From Candidatus Zhuqueibacterota bacterium (GTDB lineage Bacteria > SM23-31 > B21-G16), in assembly GCA_003644825.1 (NCBI GenBank), contig QNDJ01000001.1:1-26275 (forward strand): DNA of 26,275 nucleotides, written 5' to 3'. Of the stretch, positions 7,629-17,032 are shown one piece after another. Both the position numbers and the translations under genes were made by a program. The number at the start of each line of letters is the position of its first letter. Position 1 is the first letter of the stretch. Below the pieces are notes generated by a model that saw only the letters and a list, made by a program, of their open reading frames with translations, did no database searches and was not told where the DNA came from.

Positions 7629-8565
7629 GACAATTGTCATAGCATTTGGTGGAAATGCTATTACGAGAGAATCCGAGGAAGGGCATATATATGAGCAGTT
7701 TGCAAATACAAGGAGGAGTATATCAGGCATAATAGATTTAATTAAAAAAGATTATAATATTGCAATAACTCACGGTAATGGTCCTCAGGTGGGACATATG
7801 TTAATAAGGGTTGAGGAAAGCAGACATATTGTTCCGCCGATACCACTTGGAGTTATTGTAGCAGACCTTGAAGGTGGAATGGGGTATATGATTGGTCAAT
7901 CTCTTCAGAATAAATTGAAAAAAATGGGTATAAATAGACCTGTAGTAACAGTTTTGACCCAGGTAATAGTGGATAAAAATGACCCTTCCATAAAGAATCC
8001 GACAAAATTTGTAGGACCTTTTTATCAGGAGAAGGATGCAGAAAAACTTGTAAAAGAAAGGGGTTGGGTTGTTAAAAAAGATTCTATAAGAGGTTATAGA
8101 AGAGTAGTTCCCTCGCCGTTACCTCTGGAGATTGTGGAAAAGGAAACAATAAAATATCTTGTAAAATCGGGGACTATAGTTATTGCTGCTGGTGGAGGTG
8201 GAATACCGGTATATGTTGAGGATGATGGCAGGCTTGAAGGTTTAGATGGTGTAATTGATAAGGATAGAGCTTCTGCAATTCTGGCAAGAGATATTGAAGC
8301 TGATGAGTTGATAATTTTAACATCTGTTGATTATGTTGCTCTTAATTATGGCAAAAAAAATCAGATTGACCTGAAGAAGATAACAGTAGAGGAGGCAAAA
8401 AAATATTTGAAGGATGGTCAATTCCCTCCCGGGAGTATGGGACCCAAAATAGAGGCTGCTATTAGTTTTATTGAAAACGGAGGAAAAAAGGTTATAATAA
8501 CTTCTATAGAAAAAGCAAAAGAAGCTTTAAAGGGAAATGGTGGAACAGTAATAACAGAGAATTAA
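7612..8565 (+). CDS. arcC: Carbamate kinase
   Basis: Carbamate kinase reversibly transfers phosphate between carbamoyl phosphate and ADP, giving ATP and carbamate. This 317-aa protein has the amino-acid-kinase landmarks: AFGGNAI (11-17), THGNGPQVG (53-61), the RRVVPSPLPLEI segment, AAGGGGIPV, the DGVIDKDRASAILA stretch, LILTSVDYVALNYG and a PPGSMGPKIEAA nucleotide-site segment. Length is standard. I take the GTG at 7612: GGAGGA at 7598-7603 is eight bases upstream, while the ATG at 7618 would be 14 bases away. No arginine deiminase or ornithine carbamoyltransferase gene is nearby, so the usual arginine-fermentation context is missing; the partner appears to be the overlapping cDPG-synthetase-like gene. 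The sucCD genes follow after 47 bases. Confidence 0.92.
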   Translation: MSMDSKTIVIAFGGNAITRESEEGHIYEQFANTRRSISGIIDLIKKDYNIAITHGNGPQVGHMLIRVEESRHIVPPIPLGVIVADLEGGMGYMIGQSLQNKLKKMGINRPVVTVLTQVIVDKNDPSIKNPTKFVGPFYQEKDAEKLVKERGWVVKKDSIRGYRRVVPSPLPLEIVEKETIKYLVKSGTIVIAAGGGGIPVYVEDDGRLEGLDGVIDKDRASAILARDIEADELIILTSVDYVALNYGKKNQIDLKKITVEEAKKYLKDGQFPPGSMGPKIEAAISFIENGGKKVIITSIEKAKEALKGNGGTVITEN

Positions 8566-8612
8566 ACTATTTTGAAAAATTGTAAATGTTAAAAAAATAA
8601 GAGAGAGTTAAA

Positions 8613-9779
8613 ATGAAAATTCATGAATATCAGGCAAAAGAGATTTTAAGAAAATACGGGGTTACCGTTCCTTATGGAAAAGTGGCTTTTTCTGGTGAAG
8701 AAGCTTTTGAAATAGCAAAGGAGATTTCCAGCAAGAAATTTGTTGTAAAAGCACAAATTCATGCTGGTGGAAGGGGTAAGGGTGGGGGTGTTAAACTTGC
8801 AAATTCTCCAGAAGAAGTTAAGAAAATAGCTTCTGAAATGATAGGAATGAAGCTTGTAACTCATCAAACAGGACCAGAAGGAAAGGAGGTTAAAAGGGTT
8901 TTAATTGAAGAAGGTATAAATATTGCAAGGGAACTTTATCTTGGTGTTGTTCTTGATAGAGCTAAATCTCAGTATGTTTTTATGGCAAGTACTGAAGGAG
9001 GCGTTGAAATAGAAAAAGTTGCAGCTGAGACCCCGGAAAAAATTATAAAAGAATATATAGACCCTTCATTAGGACTTTCTTCTTTTCAAGCCCGCAGGAT
9101 TTCTTTTGGTCTTGGTCTTTCTGGAAATACTGTTAAAAAGGCTACAAAGTTTATCGTTTCGCTTTACAGGGCATTTATTCAGCAGGATGCATCTCTTGCT
9201 GAAATAAACCCGCTGGTTATAACGAAGGAGGGTGATGTAGTAGCCCTTGATGCAAAGATAAATTTTGATGATAATGCGTTATACAGACATCCTGAATATA
9301 AAGATTTAAGGGATATAGGTGAGGAAGACCCTCTGGAAGTTGAAGCATCGAAGTATGGTTTAAACTATATTCATCTTGATGGTAATGTTGGATGTATGGT
9401 AAATGGAGCAGGGCTTGCAATGTCTACAATGGATATTATTAAATTAGCTGGTGGTGAGCCAGCAAATTTTCTTGATGTAGGTGGTGGAGCAAGTGTTGAA
9501 GCTATAAGTAATGGGTTTAAGATTGTGCTGTCAGATAAGAGAGTGAAAGGGATTTTAGTAAATATCTTTGGTGGAATTGTTAGGTGCGATAGAGTTGCTC
9601 GCGGAATAATAGAGGCTGCTAAGAGTATTGATGTTGATGTTCCTATGGTAATACGATTAAGAGGGACAAATGCTGTGGAAGGTTCTAAATTACTGAAGGA
9701 ATCGGGCTTATCTTTCACAGTTGCAGAAAATTTTAAAGAGGCTGCAGAAAATGTCGTTGAACTAATTAATAAAAAGTAA
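8613..9779 (+). CDS. sucC: Succinate-CoA ligase (ADP-forming), beta subunit
   Basis: Beta subunit of succinyl-CoA synthetase, which makes ATP or GTP from succinyl-CoA in the cytoplasm. The 388-aa protein begins [16 protein letters not shown], followed by the ATP-grasp segment with [18 protein letters not shown] (46-63), the metal-binding SLAEINPLV stretch, [18 protein letters not shown], the FLDVGGGAS loop and [16 protein letters not shown]. Length and order match the E. coli-type subunit. GAGAGAG precedes the ATG. The alpha subunit follows after 11 bases. It would work with the ferredoxin-dependent 2-oxoacid oxidoreductase and succinate dehydrogenase encoded further along. Confidence 0.97.
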   Translation: MKIHEYQAKEILRKYGVTVPYGKVAFSGEEAFEIAKEISSKKFVVKAQIHAGGRGKGGGVKLANSPEEVKKIASEMIGMKLVTHQTGPEGKEVKRVLIEEGINIARELYLGVVLDRAKSQYVFMASTEGGVEIEKVAAETPEKIIKEYIDPSLGLSSFQARRISFGLGLSGNTVKKATKFIVSLYRAFIQQDASLAEINPLVITKEGDVVALDAKINFDDNALYRHPEYKDLRDIGEEDPLEVEASKYGLNYIHLDGNVGCMVNGAGLAMSTMDIIKLAGGEPANFLDVGGGASVEAISNGFKIVLSDKRVKGILVNIFGGIVRCDRVARGIIEAAKSIDVDVPMVIRLRGTNAVEGSKLLKESGLSFTVAENFKEAAENVVELINKK

Positions 9780-9790
9780 GGAGAGTACCA

Positions 9791-10660
9791 TTGAGTATAT
9801 TGATAGATAAAGATACACGAGTTGTAGTCCAGGGGATAACAGGTGGAGAGGGTTCCTTTCATACTCCATTGATGGTTGAATATGGTACAAAGGTTGTTGC
9901 GGGGGTTACTCCTGGAAAAGGGGGGACAAAATTTCAGGGAATACCTGTTTATAATACAGTTAGAGAAGCGGTTGAAAGGGAAGGTGCAAATGCATCCTGT
10001 ATTTTTGTTCCACCGGCTTTTGCTGCAGATGCAATTATAGAAGCAGCCGAGTCCGGATTGAAAGTTATTGTGTGCATCACTGAAGGTATTCCTACAACAG
10101 ATATGGTAAAAACATATAATTATATAAAAGATAAAGATTTAAGGTTAATAGGTCCGAATTGCCCCGGGATAATATCTCCGGGTAAATGTAAAATTGGTAT
10201 AATGCCCGCTCAAATCCATAAAGAAGGAAGTATAGGTGTAATATCCCGAAGTGGAACACTAACCTATGAAGCGGTTCAGCAGATTTCAGATGCTGGATAT
10301 GGTCAATCGACCTGTATAGGTATTGGAGGAGACCCTGTAATAGGCTCCACATTTATTGATTTGTTGAAACTTTTTAAGGAAGATAAAGATACAGAAGCAG
10401 TTGTATTAATAGGTGAAATAGGAGGAACGGCTGAGGAGGAAGCTGCTGAGTATATAAAAGCTGAATTCAACAAACCGGTTGTCAGTTTTATCGCAGGCCA
10501 AACAGCACCACCAGGAAGGAGAATGGGGCACGCAGGGGCAATCATTGCTGGTGGAAAGGGAACCGCAAAAGAAAAAATGGAAGCACTGAAAAATGCAGGA
10601 ATAGTTGTTTGTGAAAGCCCTGCAATTATTGGTGAAAAATTAAAGGAAACGTTATCTTAA
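9791..10660 (+). CDS. sucD: Succinate-CoA ligase (ADP-forming), alpha subunit
   Basis: Alpha subunit of succinyl-CoA synthetase, holding the CoA-binding fold and the phosphorylated histidine. The 289-aa protein starts [20 protein letters not shown] and shows the CoA-domain loop TPGKGG (40-45), [21 protein letters not shown] (121-127), [26 protein letters not shown], the [12 protein letters not shown] stretch and [10 protein letters not shown], in which H247 is the phosphohistidine. The start is TTG at 9791 with AAGGAG (9778-9783) seven bases upstream; no ATG fits the conserved N-terminus. It is paired with sucC and followed by ndk after 15 bases. Confidence 0.97.
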   Translation: MSILIDKDTRVVVQGITGGEGSFHTPLMVEYGTKVVAGVTPGKGGTKFQGIPVYNTVREAVEREGANASCIFVPPAFAADAIIEAAESGLKVIVCITEGIPTTDMVKTYNYIKDKDLRLIGPNCPGIISPGKCKIGIMPAQIHKEGSIGVISRSGTLTYEAVQQISDAGYGQSTCIGIGGDPVIGSTFIDLLKLFKEDKDTEAVVLIGEIGGTAEEEAAEYIKAEFNKPVVSFIAGQTAPPGRRMGHAGAIIAGGKGTAKEKMEALKNAGIVVCESPAIIGEKLKETLS

Positions 10661-10675
10661 GCAACAGGAAGTGAT

Positions 10676-11104
10676 ATGGAACAGGAATATGAAAATCGAA
10701 CCCTTGCAATTCTGAAACCAGATTGTATTGAGAAAAAAATTATAGGCAGGGTCATAAGCAGACTTGAGAATGAAGGTTTTGAGATTGTTGCTGGAAGAGT
10801 TTGTAAGTTAACTGATAAAGAAGCGGAAGGATTCTACCGGGTTCATCAAAATAAAGGTTTTTTTCGGGATTTAATTAAATTTATGACATCGGGTAAGGTT
10901 ATTGTTCTTGTACTTCAAAGGGAAAATGCGGTAGAAAAATTGAGGGAAGTAATCGGTGCAACCGACCCCGCAGAGGCTAAAGAAGGAACTATTCGAAGAG
11001 AATTTGCTGATAATAAACAGAACAATATAATTCATGCGTCTGATTCACCAGAAAATGCAAAAAAGGAGATTTCGTTCTTTTTTCCAGGATATATTCTGAT
11101 ATAA
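10676..11104 (+). CDS. ndk: Nucleoside diphosphate kinase
   Basis: Moves the gamma phosphate between nucleoside triphosphates and diphosphates through a phosphohistidine. The 142-aa protein has RTLAILKPD (K14), the FYRVHQNKGFF region, GATDPAEAKEGTIRREFAD and NIIHASDSPENAKKE with the active H120. Length is typical. AGGAAG precedes the ATG. It follows sucD, a common bacterial arrangement that may let the synthetase product be converted between ATP and GTP. The DUF177 gene starts three bases after its stop. Confidence 0.96.
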   Translation: MEQEYENRTLAILKPDCIEKKIIGRVISRLENEGFEIVAGRVCKLTDKEAEGFYRVHQNKGFFRDLIKFMTSGKVIVLVLQRENAVEKLREVIGATDPAEAKEGTIRREFADNKQNNIIHASDSPENAKKEISFFFPGYILI

Positions 11105-11107
11105 AAG

Positions 11108-11605
11108 ATGAAGGTCAAGCTTGACAAATTAAAGGAAGGTGAAAATTTACTGGATTATCGGGATTCACCATCAATATTGGATTTACCTGAAGAAAACTTT
11201 TCAGACCCGATAATTTTAAAAGGAATAGTTGAAAAAAGAGGTAAAAATTATTATTTTAAAATAGAAATAGAAACTTCTGGTTTTTTCCAGTGTGATAGAT
11301 GCCTTGTAAGATTTAAAAAAGATATTCGTTCAAGTTTATTTGTAATTTATAGTAAAGAGCATTATATTCAGGAAGAGAGTAGGGATAACTTTTATATTAT
11401 ACCGGACGATGAAGATGAGGTAGATTTGAGTAAAGATATAAGAGATGAAATATTATTAACTTTGCCTATTAAATTATTGTGTGATGAAGATTGTAAAGGG
11501 ATTTGTGCTGGTTGTGGAGCAGATTTAAATGTAGAGGAATGTAGATGTAGAAAGGATGTTATAGATCCAAGATGGGATGTTTTAAAGAAGATAAAATTTG
11601 AATAA
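11108..11605 (+). CDS. yceD: YceD/DUF177 family protein
   Basis: This 165-aa protein is of the DUF177 (YceD) family, which almost always sits just upstream of rpmF and is linked to 23S rRNA and ribosome assembly. The visible pattern is an N-terminal beta-rich half, C62-x2-C65 in FFQCDRCLVRF, an acidic stretch (DDEDEVDLSKDIRDE) and a C-terminal cysteine cluster: C125, C129, C133, C136, C145, C147 in the form LLCDEDCKGICAGCGADLN-x-EECRC. The cysteines suggest zinc binding. It begins three bases after ndk with no clear Shine-Dalgarno site, so translation is probably coupled to ndk. Plant and bacterial relatives affect 23S processing; the molecular role here is inferred. Confidence 0.9.
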   Translation: MKVKLDKLKEGENLLDYRDSPSILDLPEENFSDPIILKGIVEKRGKNYYFKIEIETSGFFQCDRCLVRFKKDIRSSLFVIYSKEHYIQEESRDNFYIIPDDEDEVDLSKDIRDEILLTLPIKLLCDEDCKGICAGCGADLNVEECRCRKDVIDPRWDVLKKIKFE

Positions 11606-11624
11606 TAGAAAGGAGTAGGATAGG

Positions 11625-11807
11625 GTGGCATTACCAAAAAGAAAAATCTCAAAATCAAGAAGGGATAAAAGGAGAACCCACTGGAGATTAAGTGAACCAA
11701 ATATAATGGAATGTCCTAACTGTAATCAGCCTAAATTAACCCATAGGGCTTGCCCGAATTGTGGCTATTATAATAAAAGGGAGGTATATTTTCCAAAAGA
11801 GGGATAA
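11625..11807 (+). CDS. rpmF: 50S ribosomal protein L32 (zinc-ribbon, C+ form)
   Basis: This 60-aa protein of the large ribosomal subunit starts ALPKRKISKSRRDKRRTHW, the conserved L32 N-terminus. It carries a complete zinc ribbon: C30-x2-C33 and C43-x2-C46 (CPNC and CPNCG). The zinc-binding (C+) form is retained, and no cysteine-free copy is seen in this window. The start is GTG at 11625 with AGGAG (11611-11615) nine bases upstream. It lies between yceD and plsX in the usual bacterial order. Confidence 0.97.
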   Translation: MALPKRKISKSRRDKRRTHWRLSEPNIMECPNCNQPKLTHRACPNCGYYNKREVYFPKEG

Positions 11808-11827
11808 AACTACAGGAGAGTTTTGAC

Positions 11828-12847
11828 TTGATAAGAATAGGTGTTGATGCAATGGGGGGTGATTATGCTCCTCGTTCTGTTGTCGAAGGCTCTATTTTGG
11901 CTACTTTAGAATCGCAGGGTAAGTATCAAGTTGTTTTGGTCGGGGATAAAAAAAGAATTGAAGAGGAGTTTAAACAGATTGAAATGGATATTCCTGATAT
12001 TGAGATAGTAAATGCATCACAGGTTATAGAGATGAATGACCCCCCTGTTGAATCATTAAAAAAGAAGAGAGATTCCTCTATTTCTGTAATTACAAGATGT
12101 CTTGGAAAAGGTGAATTTGATGGTATAGTCAGTGCTGGTAATACCGGAGCGTTTATGGCATCTACTCTTTTATCATCTGGTAAGATAGAGGGTGTTATCA
12201 GACCTACTATCGGAAGTTATATGCCCGGGGAAAAGAACATATCTTTTATTCTGGATGTGGGAGCAAATTCCAATTGTAAGCCTGCACATCTTTTACAGTT
12301 TGGAATTATGGGGAGTATATTTGTGAGCACTATGCTGAAAAGAAAAAATCCAAAGGTTGGTTTATTGAGTATTGGAGAAGAAAGTTCTAAGGGTAATGAA
12401 TTAACGATTGAATCCTACAAGCTGTTTGAGAAGAGCTGTCTTAATTTCATAGGGAATATAGAAGGAGGAGACATTTTTAAAGGAAAGGCTGACGTGATTG
12501 TTTGTGATGGTTTTGTTGGGAATATCATTTTAAAATTTACTGAGAGTATTATTGATATGGTAAAAGAAAAATTGAAAGTAATAATGGGTAACAATTTTAT
12601 TACAAAACTGGGTATTCTACTTGTAAAGCCTGCTCTTCAAAAGATGAGCTATTTGTATGATTATCAGGAGTATGGGGGTGTTCCTCTTCTTGGTGTTAAA
12701 GGAACAGCGATAATCGGGCATGGTGGCTCATCTTCAAAGGCAATAAAAAATGCAATTCTTGAAGCCTATCGGATGATTCGTGAAAATATAAACGGGAAAA
12801 TAGCAGAAAAATTAAGTAGTTATGTTGAGGTAGAAAGTGAAAAATAA
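11828..12847 (+). CDS. plsX: Phosphate acyltransferase PlsX
   Basis: Makes acyl-phosphate from acyl-ACP, the first step of the PlsX/PlsY route to lysophosphatidic acid. The 339-aa protein begins IRIGVDAMGGDYAPRSVVEG and has ASQVIEMNDPPV, SAGNTGAFMA, FILDVGANSNCKP, the GNIEGGDIFKG stretch and DVIVCDGFVGNIILK, all characteristic. The start is TTG at 11828 with AGGAGAG (11814-11820) seven bases upstream. It overlaps fabH by 11 bases, so phospholipid and fatty-acid initiation genes are coupled. No plsY is in the window. Confidence 0.97.
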   Translation: MIRIGVDAMGGDYAPRSVVEGSILATLESQGKYQVVLVGDKKRIEEEFKQIEMDIPDIEIVNASQVIEMNDPPVESLKKKRDSSISVITRCLGKGEFDGIVSAGNTGAFMASTLLSSGKIEGVIRPTIGSYMPGEKNISFILDVGANSNCKPAHLLQFGIMGSIFVSTMLKRKNPKVGLLSIGEESSKGNELTIESYKLFEKSCLNFIGNIEGGDIFKGKADVIVCDGFVGNIILKFTESIIDMVKEKLKVIMGNNFITKLGILLVKPALQKMSYLYDYQEYGGVPLLGVKGTAIIGHGGSSSKAIKNAILEAYRMIRENINGKIAEKLSSYVEVESEK

Positions 12848-13826
12848 ACCTATATCAATGATTGTAGGAACAGGTTCATCAGTTCCTTCTAAAGTACTTT
12901 CAAATTTTGACCTTGAAAAGATGGTAGATACTTCTGATAAGTGGATCACAGAAAGAACAGGGATAAAATACAGATATATTGCTAATAATGGGGTTGTAAC
13001 TTCTGATTTATGTTCTGATGCTGCTTTAAAAGCTCTTGAAGAGGCGAAAGTACTTCCGAAGGAACTTGATGTAATTATCGTGGCAACGGTTACAGGTGAT
13101 GTTAAATTTCCTGCAACTGCCTGTTATGTTCAGCAAAAAATTAAAGCCGTGAACGCAGTAGCCTTTGATATCAGTGCAGCTTGTTCTGGTTATATTTATT
13201 CTCTTACCCTTGCAAATCAGATGATAATGTCCAATAATTTTAAAACGGTATTAATAATTGGTGGAGAAATACTTACAAGTATGGTTGATTGGACGGACAG
13301 GAATACCTGTGTTCTTTTTGGAGATGGAGCAGGTGCAAATGTTATAAAACCATCTGATGGAGAAAAGGGAGTAATTACAACTTATATAAAAAGTGATGGA
13401 CAGCTCGCTCATCTGCTGACAACACCAGGTGGTGGTTCAAAGTTTCCAATAAATCATAGAACTGTAGAGCAAAAATTACAATTTATTCATATGGAGGGTA
13501 GAGAGGTATTCAAACACGCCGTAAAATGTATGAGCGAATCTGTGGAAAAGGTTTTACAACAGGCTAATATGTCCCCTGAAGAGATTGACCTGATGATACC
13601 CCATCAGGCAAATATAAGAATTATTGAGGCAACAGCAAAGCGGGCAGGTATCCCCATGGAGAGAGTGCTGGTAAATATTGATAGATATGGTAATACATCT
13701 TCTGCATCTATTCCCATTGCTTTAGATGAAGCAAAAAGAAATGGAAGATTAAAAGAGGGAGATACAGTTTTAATGGTTGTATTTGGTGGTGGGTTTACCT
13801 GGGGTTCTGCAATTGTGAAGTTTTAA
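12837..13826 (+). CDS. fabH: Beta-ketoacyl-ACP synthase III (KAS III)
   Basis: Condenses an acyl-CoA primer with malonyl-ACP to begin fatty-acid synthesis. The 329-aa protein has the catalytic triad C116 (ISAACSGY), H256 (MIPHQANIRI) and N286 (RYGNTSSAS), plus GTGSSVPSKVLSN near the start and a GGGFTWGSA end. It starts at GTG 12837 within the end of plsX, with GAGG (12827-12830) six bases upstream. An ATG at 12858 would remove part of the first strand and is less likely. Primer preference (acetyl-CoA or branched acyl-CoA) cannot be read with confidence, but the linked VorB-type enzyme makes branched primers possible. Confidence 0.97.
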   Translation: MKNKPISMIVGTGSSVPSKVLSNFDLEKMVDTSDKWITERTGIKYRYIANNGVVTSDLCSDAALKALEEAKVLPKELDVIIVATVTGDVKFPATACYVQQKIKAVNAVAFDISAACSGYIYSLTLANQMIMSNNFKTVLIIGGEILTSMVDWTDRNTCVLFGDGAGANVIKPSDGEKGVITTYIKSDGQLAHLLTTPGGGSKFPINHRTVEQKLQFIHMEGREVFKHAVKCMSESVEKVLQQANMSPEEIDLMIPHQANIRIIEATAKRAGIPMERVLVNIDRYGNTSSASIPIALDEAKRNGRLKEGDTVLMVVFGGGFTWGSAIVKF

Positions 13827-13845
13827 AAAAGGATGGAGTATTGCA

Positions 13846-14763
13846 TTGCGAAACATCGGGTTTCTTTTCCCCGGTCAAGCTTCTCAATATGTAGGAATGG
13901 CAAAAGATTTATTTGAGCAATTTCCAGTCGCAAGAGAATATTTTGAAAAAGCTGATGCGATTATGGGATATAATTTACATAAAATTGTTTTTAGTGGACC
14001 TGAAGAGAAATTGAGACAGACAAATATTACACAACCGGCAGTTTTTGTTCATAGTGCCATATTAACGGAGCTTTTAAAGGAGAGAGGTATAATTCCTTCA
14101 ATTGCTGCGGGTCATTCTCTGGGTGAGTATTCTGCAGTTGTATGTTCTGAAGCATTGAGTTTTGAAGATGGATTAAGGCTGGTAAAGTTGAGGGGAGAGT
14201 TAATGCATAAAGCTGATGTAAAGAGCCCGGGAACAATGGCAGCAATTATAGGGCTTGATAGAGAAACGGTAGAAAAAATTTGTAATGAGGTAAATTCAAA
14301 TGAGGTTCTAATGCTTGCGAATTATAATTCTCCCAAGCAGTTTGTGATCAGTGGCAGTATCCGTGGTGTTGAAGCAGGGATGAACCTTGCTTCCGAATAT
14401 GGAGCAAAAAGGGTGGTTAAGCTTAATGTGGGTGGTGCTTTTCATTCATCTTTAATGGAGTATGCTAAAAAAGGGTTATCTGAGGCAATTGATAATTGTA
14501 AGTTTAATGAGCCCAGGATTCCTGTAGTTTCAAATTTTACAGCAAAACCCTGCAAAAATGCTAATGAGATAAAAAACAATTTGAAAAAACAACTTCTTAA
14601 TCCTGTGAAATGGGAAGACTCTATGAGGATTATGATAAGTGAGGGAGTGAACTATTTTCTTGAAGTGGGTCCAAAACGTGTTTTACAGGGATTGATGAAA
14701 CAGATAGATAGAAATATTGAAATTTATGGGGTAGATAAAAAAGAAGACCTTAATAAGATATGA
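13846..14763 (+). CDS. fabD: Malonyl-CoA:ACP transacylase
   Basis: Moves malonyl from CoA to ACP for chain extension. The 305-aa protein shows FLFPGQASQ (Q11 in the oxyanion region), GHSLGE with nucleophile S91, R116 in KLRGELM, and GGAFHSSLM with H200 as the catalytic base. The start is TTG at 13846, preceded by GGATGGAG (13831-13838) seven bases upstream; the protein would begin RNIGFLFPGQ, fitting the family. Its stop overlaps the fabG ATG by four bases (ATGA). Confidence 0.97.
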   Translation: MRNIGFLFPGQASQYVGMAKDLFEQFPVAREYFEKADAIMGYNLHKIVFSGPEEKLRQTNITQPAVFVHSAILTELLKERGIIPSIAAGHSLGEYSAVVCSEALSFEDGLRLVKLRGELMHKADVKSPGTMAAIIGLDRETVEKICNEVNSNEVLMLANYNSPKQFVISGSIRGVEAGMNLASEYGAKRVVKLNVGGAFHSSLMEYAKKGLSEAIDNCKFNEPRIPVVSNFTAKPCKNANEIKNNLKKQLLNPVKWEDSMRIMISEGVNYFLEVGPKRVLQGLMKQIDRNIEIYGVDKKEDLNKI

Positions 14764-15506
14764 CAGAAAATCTGAAAAATAAGGTGGCGATTATTACTGG
14801 AGCAGCCAGAGGAATTGGAAGGGAAATTGCAATTACTCTTGCTACTGAAGGTGCCGATATTTCTATTTGCGATATTGATACTGATGGATTATCAAAGACG
14901 GCTGAGGAAATAAAAAGTTCAGGTAGAAAAGTTTTCTGGTTAAAAACAGATGTCTCAAGAGAAGATGATGTAAAAAAAGCTGTGGATAAAACTGTTGAGG
15001 AATTTGGAAGGATTGATATACTTGTAAATAATGCTGGAATAACAAAGGATAATCTGTTGATAAGAATGAGCGAAGATGAATGGAACAGAGTTATTGATGT
15101 TAATTTAAAGAGTGTATTTTTATTTACAAAGTACGCGGGAAAGTATATGATGAAGGGAAGGTATGGTAAGATAGTAAACATCTCTTCCGTTGTGGGGATA
15201 ATGGGCAATGCTGGACAGGCTAATTATTCTGCATCAAAAGCAGGTATAATAGGGTTAACGAAAACGTCAGCCAGGGAGCTTGCAGCAAGAAATATAACAG
15301 TAAACGCAGTTGCCCCCGGATTTATTCAGACTGAAATGACAAAGAATTTACCCGATAATGTAAAAGAAATGTTTCTGAAAAATGTACCTTTAAAAAGAAT
15401 GGGATATGTAAAAGATATAGCGAATGCGGTGAGATTTCTTGTTTCACCGGAAAGTGATTATATAACAGGGCAGGTTATTCAGGTTGATGGTGGATTATTA
15501 ATGTAA
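14760..15506 (+). CDS. fabG: 3-oxoacyl-ACP reductase
   Basis: Short-chain dehydrogenase that reduces 3-oxoacyl-ACP in fatty-acid elongation. The 248-aa protein has the TGAARGIG cofactor loop (13-20), NNAG (90-93), and the catalytic residues S143, Y156 and K160 in ISSVVGIMGNAGQANYSASK, with a C-terminal ITGQVIQVDGGLLM. The second strand ends DISICDID, with an aspartate (D38) that in many short-chain dehydrogenases selects NADH over NADPH; this is an inference. ATG at 14760 overlaps the fabD stop by four bases. A 42-base gap separates it from acpP. Confidence 0.96.
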   Translation: MTENLKNKVAIITGAARGIGREIAITLATEGADISICDIDTDGLSKTAEEIKSSGRKVFWLKTDVSREDDVKKAVDKTVEEFGRIDILVNNAGITKDNLLIRMSEDEWNRVIDVNLKSVFLFTKYAGKYMMKGRYGKIVNISSVVGIMGNAGQANYSASKAGIIGLTKTSARELAARNITVNAVAPGFIQTEMTKNLPDNVKEMFLKNVPLKRMGYVKDIANAVRFLVSPESDYITGQVIQVDGGLLM

Positions 15507-15548
15507 GGCAAAAAATCATTAATACAATTATATAGGAGGGTTATATTT

Positions 15549-15791
15549 ATGTCATACGAAGAGAGGGTTAAAGAAATAATTGTAGAGCAACTGGGTGTAG
15601 ATCCAGGGGAAGTTACAAATGAGGCATCTTTTATAGATGACCTTGGAGCAGATTCGCTGGATACTGTTGAACTGGTTATGGCCTTTGAAGAGGAATTCGG
15701 AATAGAAATTCCTGATGAAGATGCTGAAAAACTTGTAACAGTAGGTGCAGCGATTGATTATTTAAAGAAAAAAATTGGTAAAGAGGAATGA
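15549..15791 (+). CDS. acpP: Acyl carrier protein
   Basis: Small acidic carrier of growing acyl chains, 80 aa. The phosphopantetheine site is S36 in [13 protein letters not shown], followed by the usual [19 protein letters not shown] recognition helix. It has one of the best ribosome-binding sites in the window, AGGAGGG (15534-15540), eight bases before the ATG, as expected for an abundant protein. Its stop overlaps the fabF ATG by four bases. Confidence 0.98.
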   Translation: MSYEERVKEIIVEQLGVDPGEVTNEASFIDDLGADSLDTVELVMAFEEEFGIEIPDEDAEKLVTVGAAIDYLKKKIGKEE

Positions 15792-17032
15792 AAAAAGTTG
15801 TAATTACAGGCCTTGGAGTTATTACTCCTATAGGAAACAATTTGGAAGAATACTGGGAATCATTAAAAAAAGGAAAAAGTGGAGTCACTAAAATATCAAA
15901 GTTTGATACTTCGGACTTCCCTTCTCAAATAGCAGGTGAAGTCAAAGGCTTTAAGCCGGAAGATTTTATAGAAAAAAGAGATTTAAGAAGAATGGACCCC
16001 TATACTCAATATGCGGTTGCAGCAAGTAGAATGGCTATTGAAGATTCAGGTATTGATTTAAGCAAGGAAGATACCACAAGAATAGGTGTAATAATTGGTT
16101 CTGGTATAGGCGGTATGGTTACTCTTGAAGAGCAGCATAAAATACTTTTAACAAAGGGTCCAAGAAGGTTAAGCCCTCTTTTTGTTCCGATGATGATTTC
16201 TGACATAGCAACCGGTTATGTTTCTATGATATTCAAACTGAAGGGACCAAATTATGCAGTTACATCAGCGTGTGCAACTTCATCTCATGCTATAGGTGAT
16301 GCTTATATGTTGATTAAAAGAGGCAGTGCGGATGTTATGGTTGCAGGGGGCTCTGAAGCTGCAATAACACCTGTTAGTCTGGGAGGTTTTGCATCGATGA
16401 AGGCTCTCTCTTTAAGGAATAATGAACCAGAAAAAGCCAGCCGTCCCTTTGACGCAAAAAGAGATGGATTTGTTATAGGAGAAGGTTCAGGGATTGTTAT
16501 TCTTGAGTCCGAAGAACATGCATTAAAAAGAAATGCCAGAATTTATGGAGAGTTAGCCGGTATTGGTTTTACTGCGGATGCATACCACTTAACTGCCCCA
16601 GCCCCTGGAGGAGAAGGAGCTGTTAGAGGAATAAAAGCCTGCCTTGAAGATGCAAAAATGAAACCGGAAGATATAGACTATATAAATGCCCACGGGACAT
16701 CCACAGAGTGGAACGATAAAATAGAAACAACCGCTATAAAAACGGTTTTTGGGGAATATGCGTATAAGATACCAATAAGTTCAACAAAATCGATGACCGG
16801 GCATCTTCTTGGTGCTGCGGGAGGTATAGAGCTTGTTGCTTCTATACTATGTATGAAAAATTCTATTATTCATCCTACTATAAACTATGAATATAAGGAT
16901 GATGAATGTGATCTGGATTATACACCAAATGTTGCAAGAAAGAAAGAGATAAAAGCGCTGATCAGTAATACTTTTGGGTTTGGTGGTCATAATGCATGCC
17001 TGCTGGTAAGGAAATATGATGAAAAATGGTAA
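15788..17032 (+). CDS. fabF: Beta-ketoacyl-ACP synthase II (KAS II)
   Basis: Elongating condensing enzyme. The 414-aa protein begins [15 protein letters not shown] and carries the Cys-His-His set: C162 (TSACATSSH), H302 (INAHGTST) and H339 ([11 protein letters not shown]), with K334. The end is [14 protein letters not shown]. Length is typical. The ATG overlaps the acpP stop by four bases, and the rnc ATG overlaps the fabF stop by seven. Confidence 0.97.
   Translation: MKKVVITGLGVITPIGNNLEEYWESLKKGKSGVTKISKFDTSDFPSQIAGEVKGFKPEDFIEKRDLRRMDPYTQYAVAASRMAIEDSGIDLSKEDTTRIGVIIGSGIGGMVTLEEQHKILLTKGPRRLSPLFVPMMISDIATGYVSMIFKLKGPNYAVTSACATSSHAIGDAYMLIKRGSADVMVAGGSEAAITPVSLGGFASMKALSLRNNEPEKASRPFDAKRDGFVIGEGSGIVILESEEHALKRNARIYGELAGIGFTADAYHLTAPAPGGEGAVRGIKACLEDAKMKPEDIDYINAHGTSTEWNDKIETTAIKTVFGEYAYKIPISSTKSMTGHLLGAAGGIELVASILCMKNSIIHPTINYEYKDDECDLDYTPNVARKKEIKALISNTFGFGGHNACLLVRKYDEKW

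Noticed and set aside
9371-9862. Minus-strand frame of 163 codons across the sucC/sucD junction
   Set aside because: Serine/threonine/isoleucine-rich translation typical of an antisense shadow; the plus-strand genes are certain.
14750-15208. Minus-strand frame of 152 codons over fabG
   Set aside because: Shadow of fabG, with low-complexity composition and no start signal.
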